Part shown: piece by piece, positions 45,063 through 54,587 of the stretch | Position numbering within the stretch: position 1 is the first letter of the stretch | Layout: every line of letters begins with the position of its first letter | NCBI RefSeq assembly: GCF_001428405.1 | Contig: NZ_LMSL01000041.1 | Span: forward strand, 124,280-188,279 | Source of the DNA: Frateuria sp. Soil773 | Lineage (GTDB): Bacteria > Pseudomonadota > Gammaproteobacteria > Xanthomonadales > Rhodanobacteraceae | Direction of reading: 5' to 3' | DNA: 64,000 bases | Notes under the pieces: model-generated | Seen by the model: only the letters and a program-made list of their open reading frames with translations | Database searches by the model: none | Told to the model about the DNA's origin: nothing | Position numbers and translations under genes: made by a program

Positions 45063-45871
45063 TCGGGCAGCACTTCCAGCGTGGCGCTGTAGGCCGCGCG
45101 GCGCCGGCTGGCCTGCTTCGCGTGGGGCTTGCCGCCTTCGACGCCGGCATTGACCCAGTACATGCCCGCATGCGGCCAGGTCAGGCTGAAGCCGCCGTCG
45201 GCGCCGGTGGTGGCGGTGATCTCTTCCTGCGCGTTGCGGTAGCGCGTGGCGCCGGCGATCGCGGTCACCTTGGCACCCGCCGCCGGCTTGCCGTCGAGCA
45301 GCAGCCGGAAGCTGGCCGGCTCGCCCGCCACCAGGTCGGTGACATGGGTCACCGGCACCAGTTCGAGCCCGACGCCGGTGGGCTTGAGCGCGGTGTCGTT
45401 CGGCTTGCCGTTGCTGACGAAGGTTTCCACCCGGTTGGCCGACTCGGTCACCACCACCTGCTTCGCCCCGGCCGGGATCGCCGTGGCCAGCGCGTCGGCG
45501 TCGCCGCGCCAGCGCCTCTTCTCGCCGTTCAATTCGTAGCTGGCGAACAGCCCCTGGCTGACCAGGGCCAGCTTCCAGGTGCCCGGCTGGGTCAGGTGGA
45601 CGTCGAACACGCTGCGGTACTGGCCGGTGACGGCGTGCTCCGGTTTGGCCGTCTGGCCGTCCGGCGCGGTGATCACCAGGCTTTCCAGCGAGGCCGGGTG
45701 ATGGTCGGGGTAGAACAGGTCGTTGGAGATCGCCGCGTCCACCGTCACCCACGGGTCGGTGCCGGCGACGTTGGTGGCCGAAGGCACCATCCACATCTTG
45801 TGGGCCTGCGCCGAGAGCGGCAACAGCAGCGCCAGCGCGAGCGTGGCGAGCGGCAGAGAAGGCTTGTGCAT
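45059..45871 (-). CDS. DUF4198 periplasmic protein
   Basis: This 270-residue precursor has a signal peptide (LPLATLALALLLPLSAQAHK). Mature DUF4198 starts HKMWMVPSATNVAGTDPWVTVDAA (quoted in part), with many His residues near the start (H24, DHHPAS), a region in this family thought to bind nickel, cobalt or other metals. C-terminal Ig/carboxypeptidase-regulatory-like strands follow (SFRLLLDGKPAAGAKVTAI and GGFSLTWPHAGMYWVN). It lies nine bases from the DUF2271 gene and overlaps apbE. In this setting a metal- or substrate-binding role within a flavin redox chain is likely. Confidence 0.88.
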   Translation of the reverse strand: MHKPSLPLATLALALLLPLSAQAHKMWMVPSATNVAGTDPWVTVDAAISNDLFYPDHHPASLESLVITAPDGQTAKPEHAVTGQYRSVFDVHLTQPGTWKLALVSQGLFASYELNGEKRRWRGDADALATAIPAGAKQVVVTESANRVETFVSNGKPNDTALKPTGVGLELVPVTHVTDLVAGEPASFRLLLDGKPAAGAKVTAIAGATRYRNAQEEITATTGADGGFSLTWPHAGMYWVNAGVEGGKPHAKQASRRRAAYSATLEVLPE

Positions 45872-45880
45872 GTCGGTTCC

Positions 45881-46408
45881 TTACGGGTTGATGTCGAGGG
45901 TGATCGCGCCCAGCTCGCTGCCGCCCTGTGCGGAGAGGTGCTGCGGCGAAGCGGCCGGCCACGCGAACGGCAGGCGTACCGCCTCGCGTCCGCCGACCTC
46001 GCGCGCGGCCTCCACCACCAGCACGTACTTGCCGGGCGCGAGCGTGCCCAGCGGCGCCTGGCCGTCCTTGAAGCGCAACTGGTGCTGGCCGGCCGGGCGG
46101 GTCGCGCCGCTGACGCCGTCCACCGGCATCGACAGCTCGCGCCCGCCGCGCCGCCACCACTGGCGCAGTTCGGGCAGCCACTTGGTGCCGGCGCCCTCCT
46201 TGCTTTCCTTCTGCGCGTACCACACGGCCAACTGCGCGGCGACGCTGCGGTCTTCGCGCTCGATCCACACCGCGACGTAGGGCCGGTGCACCTCGGCCAC
46301 CTGCGGCGCCGGGATCTGCACGGTGAGGTTCAGGTCCGCCGCCATCGCCGCCGCCGGCACGGCGGTCGTCAGCAGCAGCAAGGGAGTCAGCAGGTATCGC
46401 ATCGGCAT
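45881..46408 (-). CDS. DUF2271 protein with flavinylation motif (probable FMN-carrying periplasmic electron-transfer protein)
   Basis: This 175-residue exported protein has a signal peptide (LLTPLLLLTTAVPAAAMA). The decisive feature is D97-G-V-S-G-A-T103 (nucleotides 46100-46120), which matches the ApbE target rule D-x-x-[ST]-G-A-[ST]; T103 is the expected FMN attachment site. HRPYVAVWIEREDRSVA, KWLPELRQWW and KYVLVVEAAREVGGREAVRLPF are typical of DUF2271. The gene is in one operon with ApbE and a PepSY membrane protein. The family is known from comparative work to co-occur with ApbE; flavinylation of this protein is my inference. Confidence 0.88.
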   Translation of the reverse strand: MPMRYLLTPLLLLTTAVPAAAMAADLNLTVQIPAPQVAEVHRPYVAVWIEREDRSVAAQLAVWYAQKESKEGAGTKWLPELRQWWRRGGRELSMPVDGVSGATRPAGQHQLRFKDGQAPLGTLAPGKYVLVVEAAREVGGREAVRLPFAWPAASPQHLSAQGGSELGAITLDINP

Positions 46409-46413
46409 TCCCG

Positions 46414-47064
46414 TCAGTGGATGAAGATCAGGGCCAGCAGCAGGGGCAGCAGCAGTCCCAGGGCGACCAGCGGCCAGGTCATCGCCCGGCGCGCGGAGTG
46501 CAGCTTGAGCAGGAGCAGGCCGGTCAGCGCGAAGACCAGGCAGGCCACCGCGAACAGGTCGAGGAACCAGCTCCACGCCACGCCGGCGTTGCGGCCCTTG
46601 TGCAGGTCGTTGAGGTAGGCGATCCAGCCGCGGCGGGTCAGCTCGTACTCCACCTCGCCGCTGGCGCGGTCGATGCTGAGCCAGGCGTCGCCGCCGGGCC
46701 GCGGCAGCGAGAGGTAGATCTCGTCGGCGGACCATTCGCCGGTGCGCCCTTCGAGCCGCAGCGAAAGCTGCGCGTCGAGCCACGCGCCCACCGCCGCCGG
46801 CAGCGCGGCCGCCTTGCGCACGTCCTCGCCGCGCACCTGCGCCTGCAGGTCGGCGGGCAGCTCCAGCGTGCGGTGGGTGACCTGCGCCTGCGACTCGATC
46901 TGCCGCGCATGGTTGAGGGTGATGCCGGTGACCGCGAACAGCAGCATGCCGATCAGGCACAGCGCCGAGCTGATCCAGTGCCACTGGTGCAGTTGCTTCA
47001 TCCAGAACGCGCGCCGCGACTGCTCGCGCTTCCGGCCTGCCGCCGTTGTTACCGCCTGGTCCAT
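46414..47064 (-). CDS. PepSY-associated membrane protein, first gene of the flavinylation operon
   Basis: The protein has 216 residues from ATG 47064; AGGGTGG lies about five bases before it. An N-terminal transmembrane helix (HWISSALCLIGMLLFAVTGI) ends with LNHARQIE. A periplasmic PepSY-like region follows (DAWLSIDRASGEVEYELTRRGWIAYLNDLHKGRN, quoted in part), then two C-terminal helices (WFLDLFAVACLVFALTGLLLLK and WPLVALGLLLPLLLALIFI). Histidines beside the helices (WHW, NHA, LHKG, LHSA) could bind haem b, as in PepSY reductases such as ferric-siderophore reductases. It would pass electrons across the membrane to the flavoprotein. Confidence 0.87.
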   Translation of the reverse strand: MDQAVTTAAGRKREQSRRAFWMKQLHQWHWISSALCLIGMLLFAVTGITLNHARQIESQAQVTHRTLELPADLQAQVRGEDVRKAAALPAAVGAWLDAQLSLRLEGRTGEWSADEIYLSLPRPGGDAWLSIDRASGEVEYELTRRGWIAYLNDLHKGRNAGVAWSWFLDLFAVACLVFALTGLLLLKLHSARRAMTWPLVALGLLLPLLLALIFIH

Positions 47065-47191
47065 AACCACCCTGCATCGCATGAGAATTCGCGCCGGCCG
47101 GTGCAACTCCGGCCGCAGCCGCTTGTCTTGCAGGTGGCTCGTCCCGGTTAAGCTGCGTGCCGACTGGCGCGCGCCCCGCATCCGGGCGTAG

Positions 47192-47223
47192 ATTTTGTCA
47201 CAAATGAGAATCACTCACAATTT
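47192..47223. promoter_or_regulatory. Divergent promoter region with a Fur-type box
   Basis: AAATGAGAATCACTCAC (47202-47218) resembles the Fur consensus at about 12 of 17 positions. On the minus strand it sits inside the spacer of TTGTGA-17 bp-CAAAAT (47220-47192), aimed at the PepSY/DUF2271/DUF4198/apbE genes. On the plus strand a weaker TTGTCA-17 bp-CAATTT faces the response-regulator gene. Iron control of both units is likely. Confidence 0.65.
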
Positions 47224-47271
47224 CCCGCGGTGCCCGACCCGCCCACCCGCCGCATCCCCACGGAAGCCGCC

Positions 47272-47938
<667 letters not shown>

Positions 47939-47946
<8 letters not shown>

Positions 47947-49333
47947 GCAGGCAGCCGGCGGTGCCCCGCCCAGCCTGCGCCGGCGGCTGCTGGTCTTCCT
48001 GCTGGTGCCGGTCGGCCTGCTGCTGCTGGTCGCCGCGCTGCTGACCTACGCCATCGCGCTGGGCTACGCCAACCGCGTGCACGACAACGACCTCAGCGAC
48101 GACGTGCTCACGCTGGAACAGATGCTCAGCTCGGAGAAGCTCGACGGCGAGCTGTCGGAGCAGGCGCGCTTCCTGCTCGAATACGATCCGGACGGCCACA
48201 ACTATTTCACCGTGGTCAGCCGCAAGCGCGGCCTGCTCGCCGGCAACGGCGAGTTCCCGCACGCGCCGTCGCCGCCGCCCGGCACCGCGCCGGTGCTCTA
48301 CGACTCGCACCTGGGCAAGCACTCGCTGCGCGTGGCCGTCGCCAGCATGACCTCGCCGCACGATCCGGACGATCTCATCACCGTCACCATCGCCGAGACC
48401 CTGCGCGACCGCCACCAGCGCGCGCGCGAGATCCTGATGCTGGCCGTGCCGCTGCAGACGCTGCTGATCGTCAGCGTGCTGTCGCTGGTCTGGTTCGGCG
48501 TCAACTACGGCCTGCGCGTGCTGCAGCCGCTGACCCGGCGCCTGGCGGCGCGCGACGAGCTCAGCCCGATCGGCGACGTCGACGTGCCGCAGGAGATCCT
48601 GCCGCTGACGCGCACCATCGACGGCCTGTTCGCGCGGCTGCGCAGCGTGCTGGCGTTGCAGGAGCGCTTCATCGCCGACGCCGCGCACCAGCTCCGCACG
48701 CCGCTGGCGGGGCTCAGCCTGCACGTCGGGCGCGCGCTGGCCGACCAGCGGCCGGAGACGCTCCGCGATGCGCTCGAACACATCCGCCAGCTCACCGTGC
48801 GGACCGCGCGCACCTCGGCGCAGTTGCTGGCGCTGACCCGGGTGCAGTCGCCGCTGGCCGATCCGGCCGGCTTCCGCACGCTGGCGCTGACCGAGCTGGT
48901 GCCGCAGGCCGTCGGCCTGCGCGTGCACGAGGCGCTCGCTGCCGGCGTCGATCTCGGCTACCAGGGCAGCGAGGCGCCGCAGTACGTGTGCGGCGACGAC
49001 GCCGGCCTGCAGGAGCTGCTGGACAACCTGATCGACAACGGCCTGCACTACGCCGGCCGCGGCAGCACGGTCACGGTGAGCGTGCTGGCCGCACCCGACG
49101 GCGGTAGCCTGCTGCAGGTCGAGGACGACGGCCCCGGCGTGCCCGCCGAACTGCTGCCGCGGCTGGGCGAACGCTTCTTCCGCGTGCCCAGCAACGGCGA
49201 GCCCGGCACCGGGCTCGGCCTGGCCATCGTGCAGCGCATCGCCGAACGCCACCGCGCGACCGTACACTACCGCACCGGCGCGCACCGCGGCCTGTGCGTG
49301 ACCGTGCGATTCCCGCCCGAGAAAAGTTGCTGA
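47939..49333 (+). CDS. Membrane sensor histidine kinase (TctE/QseC-like)
   Basis: This 464-residue kinase has two transmembrane helices (VFLLVPVGLLLLVAALLTYA and LAVPLQTLLIVSVLSLVWF) flanking a periplasmic sensor of about 130 residues. A HAMP-like linker is followed by the H-box FIADAAHQLRTPLAGL, N-box ELLDNLIDNGLHYA, G1 VEDDGPGVP and G2 GTGLGLAIV. The sensor domain (2CSK_N type, with YFTVVSRKRGLLAGNGEFP) is like that of the TctE family, which senses carboxylates or metals. The signal is unknown; the adjacent Fur box hints at a metal or redox link. Confidence 0.94.
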
Positions 49334-49457
49334 AACCGAGTCCGCGGACACTGCGTGCCATGCTTTTGCCCCTCGATACGAACGCGACTCCCTCTTCCCC
49401 GGGCTTCCCTTCCTGCGCACGGTCCGCCGTCGCCGCCACGCCGCCGCGGATGCGCCG

Positions 49458-50861
49458 ATGCGCCTGAACCGGGCCCTCGCCCGCATGTCGCTGGCCGTCC
49501 TGGTGGGCGGCCTCGGTGCCTGCGCCAGCACCCCGTTGCCGCCGCTGTCGCCGCCGCTGCCCGCGCAATGGCGGCATCCGCTGCCGACGTCGGGCACGGC
49601 GCCGGTCGACCTGCACGGCTGGTGGCGCGCGTTCGGCGACGCCGAACTCGACGCGCTGGTCGGGCAGGCGCTGGACGGCAACCTGGACGTCGCGCAGGCG
49701 CGCGAGCGGCTGCGCGCCGCGCGCACGCTGCGCAGCCACGCCTATGCGCGCTACCTGCCGAGCGTGCGTGCGCGCACGGAAGACGCGATCGACCCGGACG
49801 CCAGCGCCTCGTTCTTCGTGGCGGGCTTCGACTCCACCTGGGAACTGGGGTTGTTCGGGCGCGGCACCGCCAACCGGCGCATGGCGCAGGGCGACCTGGA
49901 CGCCGGCGCGGCCGACCTGCGCGCGGCGCAGGTGTCGCTGGTCGCCGAGGTCGCCCGCGAATGGCTGGGGCTGCGCGCGGCCCAGCAGCGCGAACGGCTG
50001 CTCGCCACGGTGCGCGACGAGCGCCGCCGGCAATGCGACCTGCTGCAGGTCCGCCAGCGGCTGCAACTGGCCGCGCCGTCGGCGGTGGACCAGGCGCAGG
50101 CGGCGCTGGCCCAGGCCGAGGCGGCGCTGGCCGAGCCGCGCGGCGCGATCGACGCCGGCGCGCAGCGGCTGGCCGTCCTGCTCGGCCGCAACGAACCGGA
50201 CCCGCAATGGACACGACCCGGCCCGCTGCCGGCCCTGGGCGACCAGCGCATCGATGCCGCGCCGGCCGACCTGCTGCGCACGCGCCCGGAGATCGCCCGC
50301 GCCGAGGCCGACGTGCTGCGCGCGGCCGGCGAAGCCGGCATGGCCCGCGCCGAGATGTACCCGAACATCGGCCTGGGCGGCTCGCTGGTGTGGTCGACCG
50401 ACATCACCAGCCACCGCAACCACAGCGTGTCGCGTGCGATCGGCTCGGTCGGCCCGATCCTCGACATCCCGCTGTTCGACTGGGGCATGCGCGCCGCCGC
50501 CGCCCACGCCAGGGACCACCAGCTCAAGGCCAGCGTGCTGGCCTACCGCCAGGCCGTGCTGCAAGGCGTGGCCGAGGTGGAGACGGCGCTGGGCAACCTC
50601 GCCCTGCAGCGCCGGCGCGAACGGCAGGACGACGACGCGGTGCAGGCCCTGGAGCGGATCGACGCGGCCACCGGCAAGCGCGTGGCGCTGCACCTGGCCA
50701 GCCCGCTGGAGCGCGCCGACAGCGGCATCGCCCGCGCGCAGGCCGAACTCGAACGCACCGACGCGCGCGCCGCGCACGGGCTCGCCTACGTGGCGCTGTT
50801 CAAGGCTCTCGGCGGCGCGCCGCTGCCCGCCGCCGACGGGCACGCGCAGGAGCCGCGCTGA
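49458..50861 (+). CDS. Outer-membrane efflux lipoprotein of the NodT/TolC family
   Basis: This 467-residue outer-membrane factor has a lipobox LGAC (C22) after a signal peptide. The NodT pattern is WWRAFGDAELDALVGQALDGNLDVAQARERLR (quoted in part), SAVDQAQAALAQAEAALAEPRGAI, DLLRTRPEIARAEADVLRAAGEAGMARAEMYP and DIPLFDWGMRAAAAHARD. Two repeats of coiled-coil hairpins form the tunnel in the assembled trimer. It comes first in the exporter unit, 124 bp after the sensor kinase. It shares a TGATG junction with the permease. Confidence 0.93.
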   Translation: MRLNRALARMSLAVLVGGLGACASTPLPPLSPPLPAQWRHPLPTSGTAPVDLHGWWRAFGDAELDALVGQALDGNLDVAQARERLRAARTLRSHAYARYLPSVRARTEDAIDPDASASFFVAGFDSTWELGLFGRGTANRRMAQGDLDAGAADLRAAQVSLVAEVAREWLGLRAAQQRERLLATVRDERRRQCDLLQVRQRLQLAAPSAVDQAQAALAQAEAALAEPRGAIDAGAQRLAVLLGRNEPDPQWTRPGPLPALGDQRIDAAPADLLRTRPEIARAEADVLRAAGEAGMARAEMYPNIGLGGSLVWSTDITSHRNHSVSRAIGSVGPILDIPLFDWGMRAAAAHARDHQLKASVLAYRQAVLQGVAEVETALGNLALQRRRERQDDDAVQALERIDAATGKRVALHLASPLERADSGIARAQAELERTDARAAHGLAYVALFKALGGAPLPAADGHAQEPR

Positions 50862-51994
50862 TGGTCGCGCTCGCGCGCAAGACCCTGGTCTACGAATGGC
50901 GCCGCTTTCTGCCGGCGATCCTCGCGGTCGGCTTCGCCGGCCTGCTGCAATTGCTGCAGGCCGCGCTGGTGCTCGGCATCTTCGGCAGCGCCAGCGTGTA
51001 CATCACCGGCTCGGCGGCCGACCTGTGGGTGGGCTACCCGGGCACGCAGAGCGTGAACCTCGGCCGGCCGATCGACCCCAACGTGGAGATGCGCCTGCTG
51101 ATGGACCCGGCGGTGGCGCGGGTCGAGCCTTTCATCTGGCTGGACGCGGACTGGCGCGGCCAGGGCGAGACCGGCGGCGTGTCGGTGTTCGTCTCCGGCA
51201 TCGACCCGCGCGCGGACGGGCTGATGTTCGCGCACGCGCTGCCGCCGGCGCTGCGCGCGCGGCTGAACGAGCCCGACGCGGTGATCGTCGACCGCGCCGA
51301 CATCGACAAGCTCGGCGTCGGCGTGGGCGGAACCGCGGCGATCAACGGCCGCCGCGTGCGCGTGGTCGGGGTCAGCAGCGGCCTGCGCGCGCTCGGCGGG
51401 GTCAACGTGGTCAGCTCGCTGGACACCGCACGGCGGCTGGACAGCGACCCCACCGACGGCGACCGCCCGACCTACCTAGTCGCCCGCCTGCGCGACCCGG
51501 CACAGGCGCAGGCGGTGGCGCGACGCCTGCGCGGCGGCGGCGCCTTCGGCCCCTACGAGGTATGGACGGCCGACTCGTTCGCGCGCCGCTCGGTGATGTA
51601 CTGGATGTTCGACACCGGCGCCGGCGCCGGCGTGCTGTTCCTGGCCGGCATCGTGTTCCTGGTCGGCGCGGTGATCACCAGCCAGACCCTGGTGGCCGCG
51701 GTGGCCGGCTCGGTGCGCGAGTACGCCACCCTCAACGCGCTCGGCGTCGGCGTCGCGGCGCTGCGCTGGGTGGTGCTGGAGCAGGCGTTCTGGGTCGGCG
51801 CGCTCGGCCTGCTCGGCGCCACCGTGCTCGGCGCCGGCCTGTTGCTGCTGGCGCGCAGCCAGGACGTGCCGGTGGTGCTGAACGCGACGGCCACCATCGC
51901 CTGCGTGGTGCTGGCGATGGGCCTGGCCGCCGTCTCCGGCCTGGCCGCGATGCGCAGCCTGCGCCGCGCCGACCCGGCGACCCTGCTGCGATGA
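50861..51994 (+). CDS. ABC exporter permease of the FtsX/MacB/DevC type
   Basis: The 377-residue permease has one N-terminal transmembrane helix (FLPAILAVGFAGLLQLLQAALVLGIF), a large periplasmic MacB-PCD-like domain (GTQSVNLGRPIDPNVEMRLL and following; VVGVSSGLRALGGVNVVSSL), then three C-terminal helices (GVLFLAGIVFLVGAVITSQTLV, WVGALGLLGATVLGAGLLLL, IACVVLAMGLAAVSGLAAMRSLRRADPATLLR, the last quoted in part). The topology and the final RADPATLLR are typical of FtsX-type exporters that drive tripartite pumps. Its ATG shares a base with the stop of the outer-membrane gene, and its stop overlaps the ATPase start. Confidence 0.92.
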   Translation: MVALARKTLVYEWRRFLPAILAVGFAGLLQLLQAALVLGIFGSASVYITGSAADLWVGYPGTQSVNLGRPIDPNVEMRLLMDPAVARVEPFIWLDADWRGQGETGGVSVFVSGIDPRADGLMFAHALPPALRARLNEPDAVIVDRADIDKLGVGVGGTAAINGRRVRVVGVSSGLRALGGVNVVSSLDTARRLDSDPTDGDRPTYLVARLRDPAQAQAVARRLRGGGAFGPYEVWTADSFARRSVMYWMFDTGAGAGVLFLAGIVFLVGAVITSQTLVAAVAGSVREYATLNALGVGVAALRWVVLEQAFWVGALGLLGATVLGAGLLLLARSQDVPVVLNATATIACVVLAMGLAAVSGLAAMRSLRRADPATLLR

Positions 51995-52755
51995 GCGCGA
52001 CGACGGATATGCCAATGAATGCGCCGACGCCCGCCGCCCCGATCCTGTATGCCGAAGGCATCGGCAAGGCCTTCGTCTCCGGCCGCGTGCGCACGCAGGT
52101 GCTCGACGGCCTCTCGCTCGGCATCGGGCCGGGCGAGCTGACCCTGATCTCCGGCCCGTCCGGCTGCGGCAAGAGCACCCTGCTGGCGATCCTCAGCGGC
52201 CTGCAGCGGGTGGACTCGGGCCGTGTCTTCGCGCTGGGCAGCGAGCTGGGCCTGCTCGACGGCCACGCGCTGGAACGCTTCCGCCTGCGGCACACCGGCT
52301 TCGTGTTCCAGGGCTTCAACCTGTTCCCCGCGCTGAGCGCGCTCGAACAGGTGGAACTGCCGCTGCACTACCTCGGCCTGCCGCGCGAGCAGGCGCGCGC
52401 GCGCGCCGCGCAGTCGCTGGACGAAGTGGGCCTGGCCCATCGCATGCGGCTGCGCCCGGCCGAGCTGTCCGGGGGCGAGAAGCAGCGCGTGGCGATCGCC
52501 CGCGCGCTGGCCAAGCAGCCGGAACTGCTGTTCGCCGACGAGCCGACCAGCGCGCTCGACGCCGCCAACGGCCAGACCGTCATCGACATCCTGCACCGCA
52601 TCGCGCGCAGCCACGGCACCACCGTGCTGTGCGTCAGCCACGACCCGCGCCTGATCGGCCATGCCGACCGCGTGCTGGCGATGGAGGACGGCCGCATACT
52701 CAGCGACCGGCGCGCCGCGCCGCCCGCCGCAACGATCGAGGGAACCCCGCCATGA
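51991..52755 (+). CDS. ABC exporter ATP-binding protein (MacB/LolD/DevA-like)
   Basis: This 254-residue ATPase has Walker A GPSGCGKST, Q-loop FVFQGFNLFPALSALEQVELP, signature LSGGEKQRVAIARALA, Walker B LLFADEPTSALD and the H-loop CVSHDP. The order matches the LolD/MacB-like class that powers FtsX-type permeases. The ATG at 51991 overlaps the permease stop (ATGA). It then overlaps the membrane-fusion gene (ATGA at 52752-52755). The whole exporter therefore seems translationally coupled, favouring an assembled complex in fixed proportions. Confidence 0.95.
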   Translation: MSATTDMPMNAPTPAAPILYAEGIGKAFVSGRVRTQVLDGLSLGIGPGELTLISGPSGCGKSTLLAILSGLQRVDSGRVFALGSELGLLDGHALERFRLRHTGFVFQGFNLFPALSALEQVELPLHYLGLPREQARARAAQSLDEVGLAHRMRLRPAELSGGEKQRVAIARALAKQPELLFADEPTSALDAANGQTVIDILHRIARSHGTTVLCVSHDPRLIGHADRVLAMEDGRILSDRRAAPPAATIEGTPP

Positions 52756-53684
52756 CGTCGCCCCACGTCCCGTGCCGCCGGCCCGCGCGGCGCCTGCCCG
52801 CCCTGCTGCTCGCCGGCCTGCTGGCGGCCTGCTCGCGCGAAAATCCGCCTCCACCGGCCGCGCCCGACGCCGGCTACGCGGCGGTGGCGCGCGGCCGCAT
52901 CGACGTGGAAGGCGGCCTGCTCAGCCTCGGCATGCCGCGCGACGGCGTGCTGGCCGAGGTGGACGTGCGCGAGGGCGACCAGGTACGGCGCGGCCAGCAG
53001 CTCGCGGCCCTCGACGGCGCGCCGGCGCGGCTCGCGGTCGAGGGCGCGCAGGCCGAGCTGGAACAGGCGCAGGCGCAGGCGAAGCTGCTGGCCGGCAAGC
53101 TCGCCGCCGCGCGGCAACGCGCGCAGCGGCTGGAGGCGGCGGCCAGGGCCGGCGCCGGCGACGGCCAGAGCGCCGACGACGCGCGCGCCGCGCTGGCCGA
53201 GCTGGACGGCCAGCAGCAGGTGGCCCGCGCCGCCGCCGCCATGGCGGCGCAGAAGCTCGCCGCCGCGCGCTACGAACTGGCCCAGCGCAGCCTGCGCGCG
53301 CCGATCGACGCCGACGTCGTGCGCGTCTCGGCCCAGCCCGGCGCCGCGGTGTCGCCGCAGGCCGCCGTGTTCACCCTGCTGCCGCGCACCCCGCGCATCG
53401 TCCGCGCCGAGCTGAGCGAAGCCTACGTCGGCGCGGTGAAGCCCGGCATGCCGGCCCAGGTCAGCGCCGAATCGGACGACGGCCACGCCTGGGGCGCCCA
53501 CGTGCTGCGCGTCGGCCAGGTGGTCGGGCCCGCCTCGCTGGAGGACGACCCGCAACTGCGCGCGGATACCCGCACGGTCGAGTGCGTGCTCGGCTTCGAC
53601 CAGCCGCAGGCGCTGCGCATCGGGCAGCGCGTACTGGTGCGCTTCGGCTCCCCGGCCCCGCCGCAACATCCTGCGAAAGGCTGA
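52752..53684 (+). CDS. Membrane-fusion (HlyD-like) periplasmic adaptor lipoprotein
   Basis: This 310-residue adaptor has a lipobox LAAC after LPALLLAGLLAAC. A lipoyl/barrel half (GVLAEVDVREGDQVRRGQQLAALDG) is followed by a coiled coil rich in Ala, Gln and Glu (AELEQAQAQAKLLAGKLAAARQ), then the second half (YELAQRSLRAPIDADVVRVSAQPG) and a beta-barrel with FGSPAP near the end. This is the DevB/MacA-like adaptor that joins the permease to the outer-membrane tunnel. The substrate of the pump is not evident; toxic lipids, siderophores, peptides or antimicrobials are possibilities. It is the last gene of the exporter unit. Confidence 0.92.
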   Translation: MTSPHVPCRRPARRLPALLLAGLLAACSRENPPPPAAPDAGYAAVARGRIDVEGGLLSLGMPRDGVLAEVDVREGDQVRRGQQLAALDGAPARLAVEGAQAELEQAQAQAKLLAGKLAAARQRAQRLEAAARAGAGDGQSADDARAALAELDGQQQVARAAAAMAAQKLAAARYELAQRSLRAPIDADVVRVSAQPGAAVSPQAAVFTLLPRTPRIVRAELSEAYVGAVKPGMPAQVSAESDDGHAWGAHVLRVGQVVGPASLEDDPQLRADTRTVECVLGFDQPQALRIGQRVLVRFGSPAPPQHPAKG

Positions 53685-53745
53685 TGAAACAGGCCCGTGC
53701 AAGGCTGTGCGCCCGTCCATCGACAACGGCACCCGCTCCGTCTCC

Positions 53746-54582
53746 ATGATCCGGCAAACCGATTTCTTCCTCGAAGGCGACCGCCGCGGCGTCCTGCTCA
53801 TCCACGGGCTCACCGGCACGCCGATGGAAATGCGCCTGCTCGGCAAGGGCCTCAACAGCGCCGGCTACACCGTGCACGGCATGCAACTGGCCGGCCATTG
53901 CGGCGACGTCGACGACCTGCTCGCCACCGGCTGGCGCGACTGGTACGCCAGCGTCGAGCAGGCTGCCGACGCGATGCTGGAGAAGGTCGACCACCTGTTC
54001 GTCGGCGGCCTGTCGATGGGCGCGTTGCTGGCGCTCAAGCTCGCCGCCGACCGGCCGCGGCAGGTGGCCGGCGTGGGCGTGTACGGCGCCACCTTCCGCT
54101 ACGACGGCTGGAGCATCCCGTGGTCGGCGCGGCTGTCGTTCCTGCTGCCGCTGCTGAAGAAGATCGGCCTGGGCCGCTCGCGCGCCTTCCTCGAACAGCC
54201 GCCCTACGGCCTGCGCGACGAGCGCCTGCGCGCCCAGGTCAGCGCGGCCATGCGCAGCGGCGACAGCACCGTCGCCGGCCTGCTGGGCAACCCGTGGCAT
54301 TCGCTGGCCGATCTCTACCAGTTGTCGGCGCAGGTGCGCCGCCAGTTGTCGCAGGTGACCTCGCCCTGCCTGGTCGCCCATGCCAGCGAGGACGACGTGG
54401 CCCACGTGCGCAACGCCGAGCTGGTGCTGCGCGAGGTCAACGCGCCGACCGAACTGCTGCTGCTGAAGGACAGCTACCACATGATCACCATCGACAAGGA
54501 GCGGCGCACGCTGATCCAGCGCTCGGCGCGCTTCTTCGACCGCATCGCCACCGGCCGCGCGCCGATCCGCGTGGCGGCCTGA
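53746..54582 (+). CDS. Alpha/beta hydrolase (carboxylesterase/monoacylglycerol-lipase-like)
   Basis: The protein has 278 residues from ATG 53746; a GTG 39 bases upstream is also open. It is a serine alpha/beta hydrolase with oxyanion LLIHGLTGTP, nucleophile in GGLSMGA, acid Asp in HASEDDVAH and catalytic His in DSYHMITID. Active-site spacing is that of the Est30/EstA-type carboxylesterases and monoacylglycerol lipases. It is followed within six bases by the EamA pair, so it is probably co-transcribed with them and the DegT gene. The substrate is unknown; a lipid or ester is likely. Confidence 0.92.
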   Translation: MIRQTDFFLEGDRRGVLLIHGLTGTPMEMRLLGKGLNSAGYTVHGMQLAGHCGDVDDLLATGWRDWYASVEQAADAMLEKVDHLFVGGLSMGALLALKLAADRPRQVAGVGVYGATFRYDGWSIPWSARLSFLLPLLKKIGLGRSRAFLEQPPYGLRDERLRAQVSAAMRSGDSTVAGLLGNPWHSLADLYQLSAQVRRQLSQVTSPCLVAHASEDDVAHVRNAELVLREVNAPTELLLLKDSYHMITIDKERRTLIQRSARFFDRIATGRAPIRVAA

Positions 54583-54587
54583 GCCGC

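Noticed and set aside
45062..46268. A longer apbE reading frame running back through DUF4198 and DUF2271
   Set aside because: The extension is out of frame with both real genes and lacks motifs; the GTG overlapping the DUF4198 stop, followed by a signal anchor, is the sensible start.
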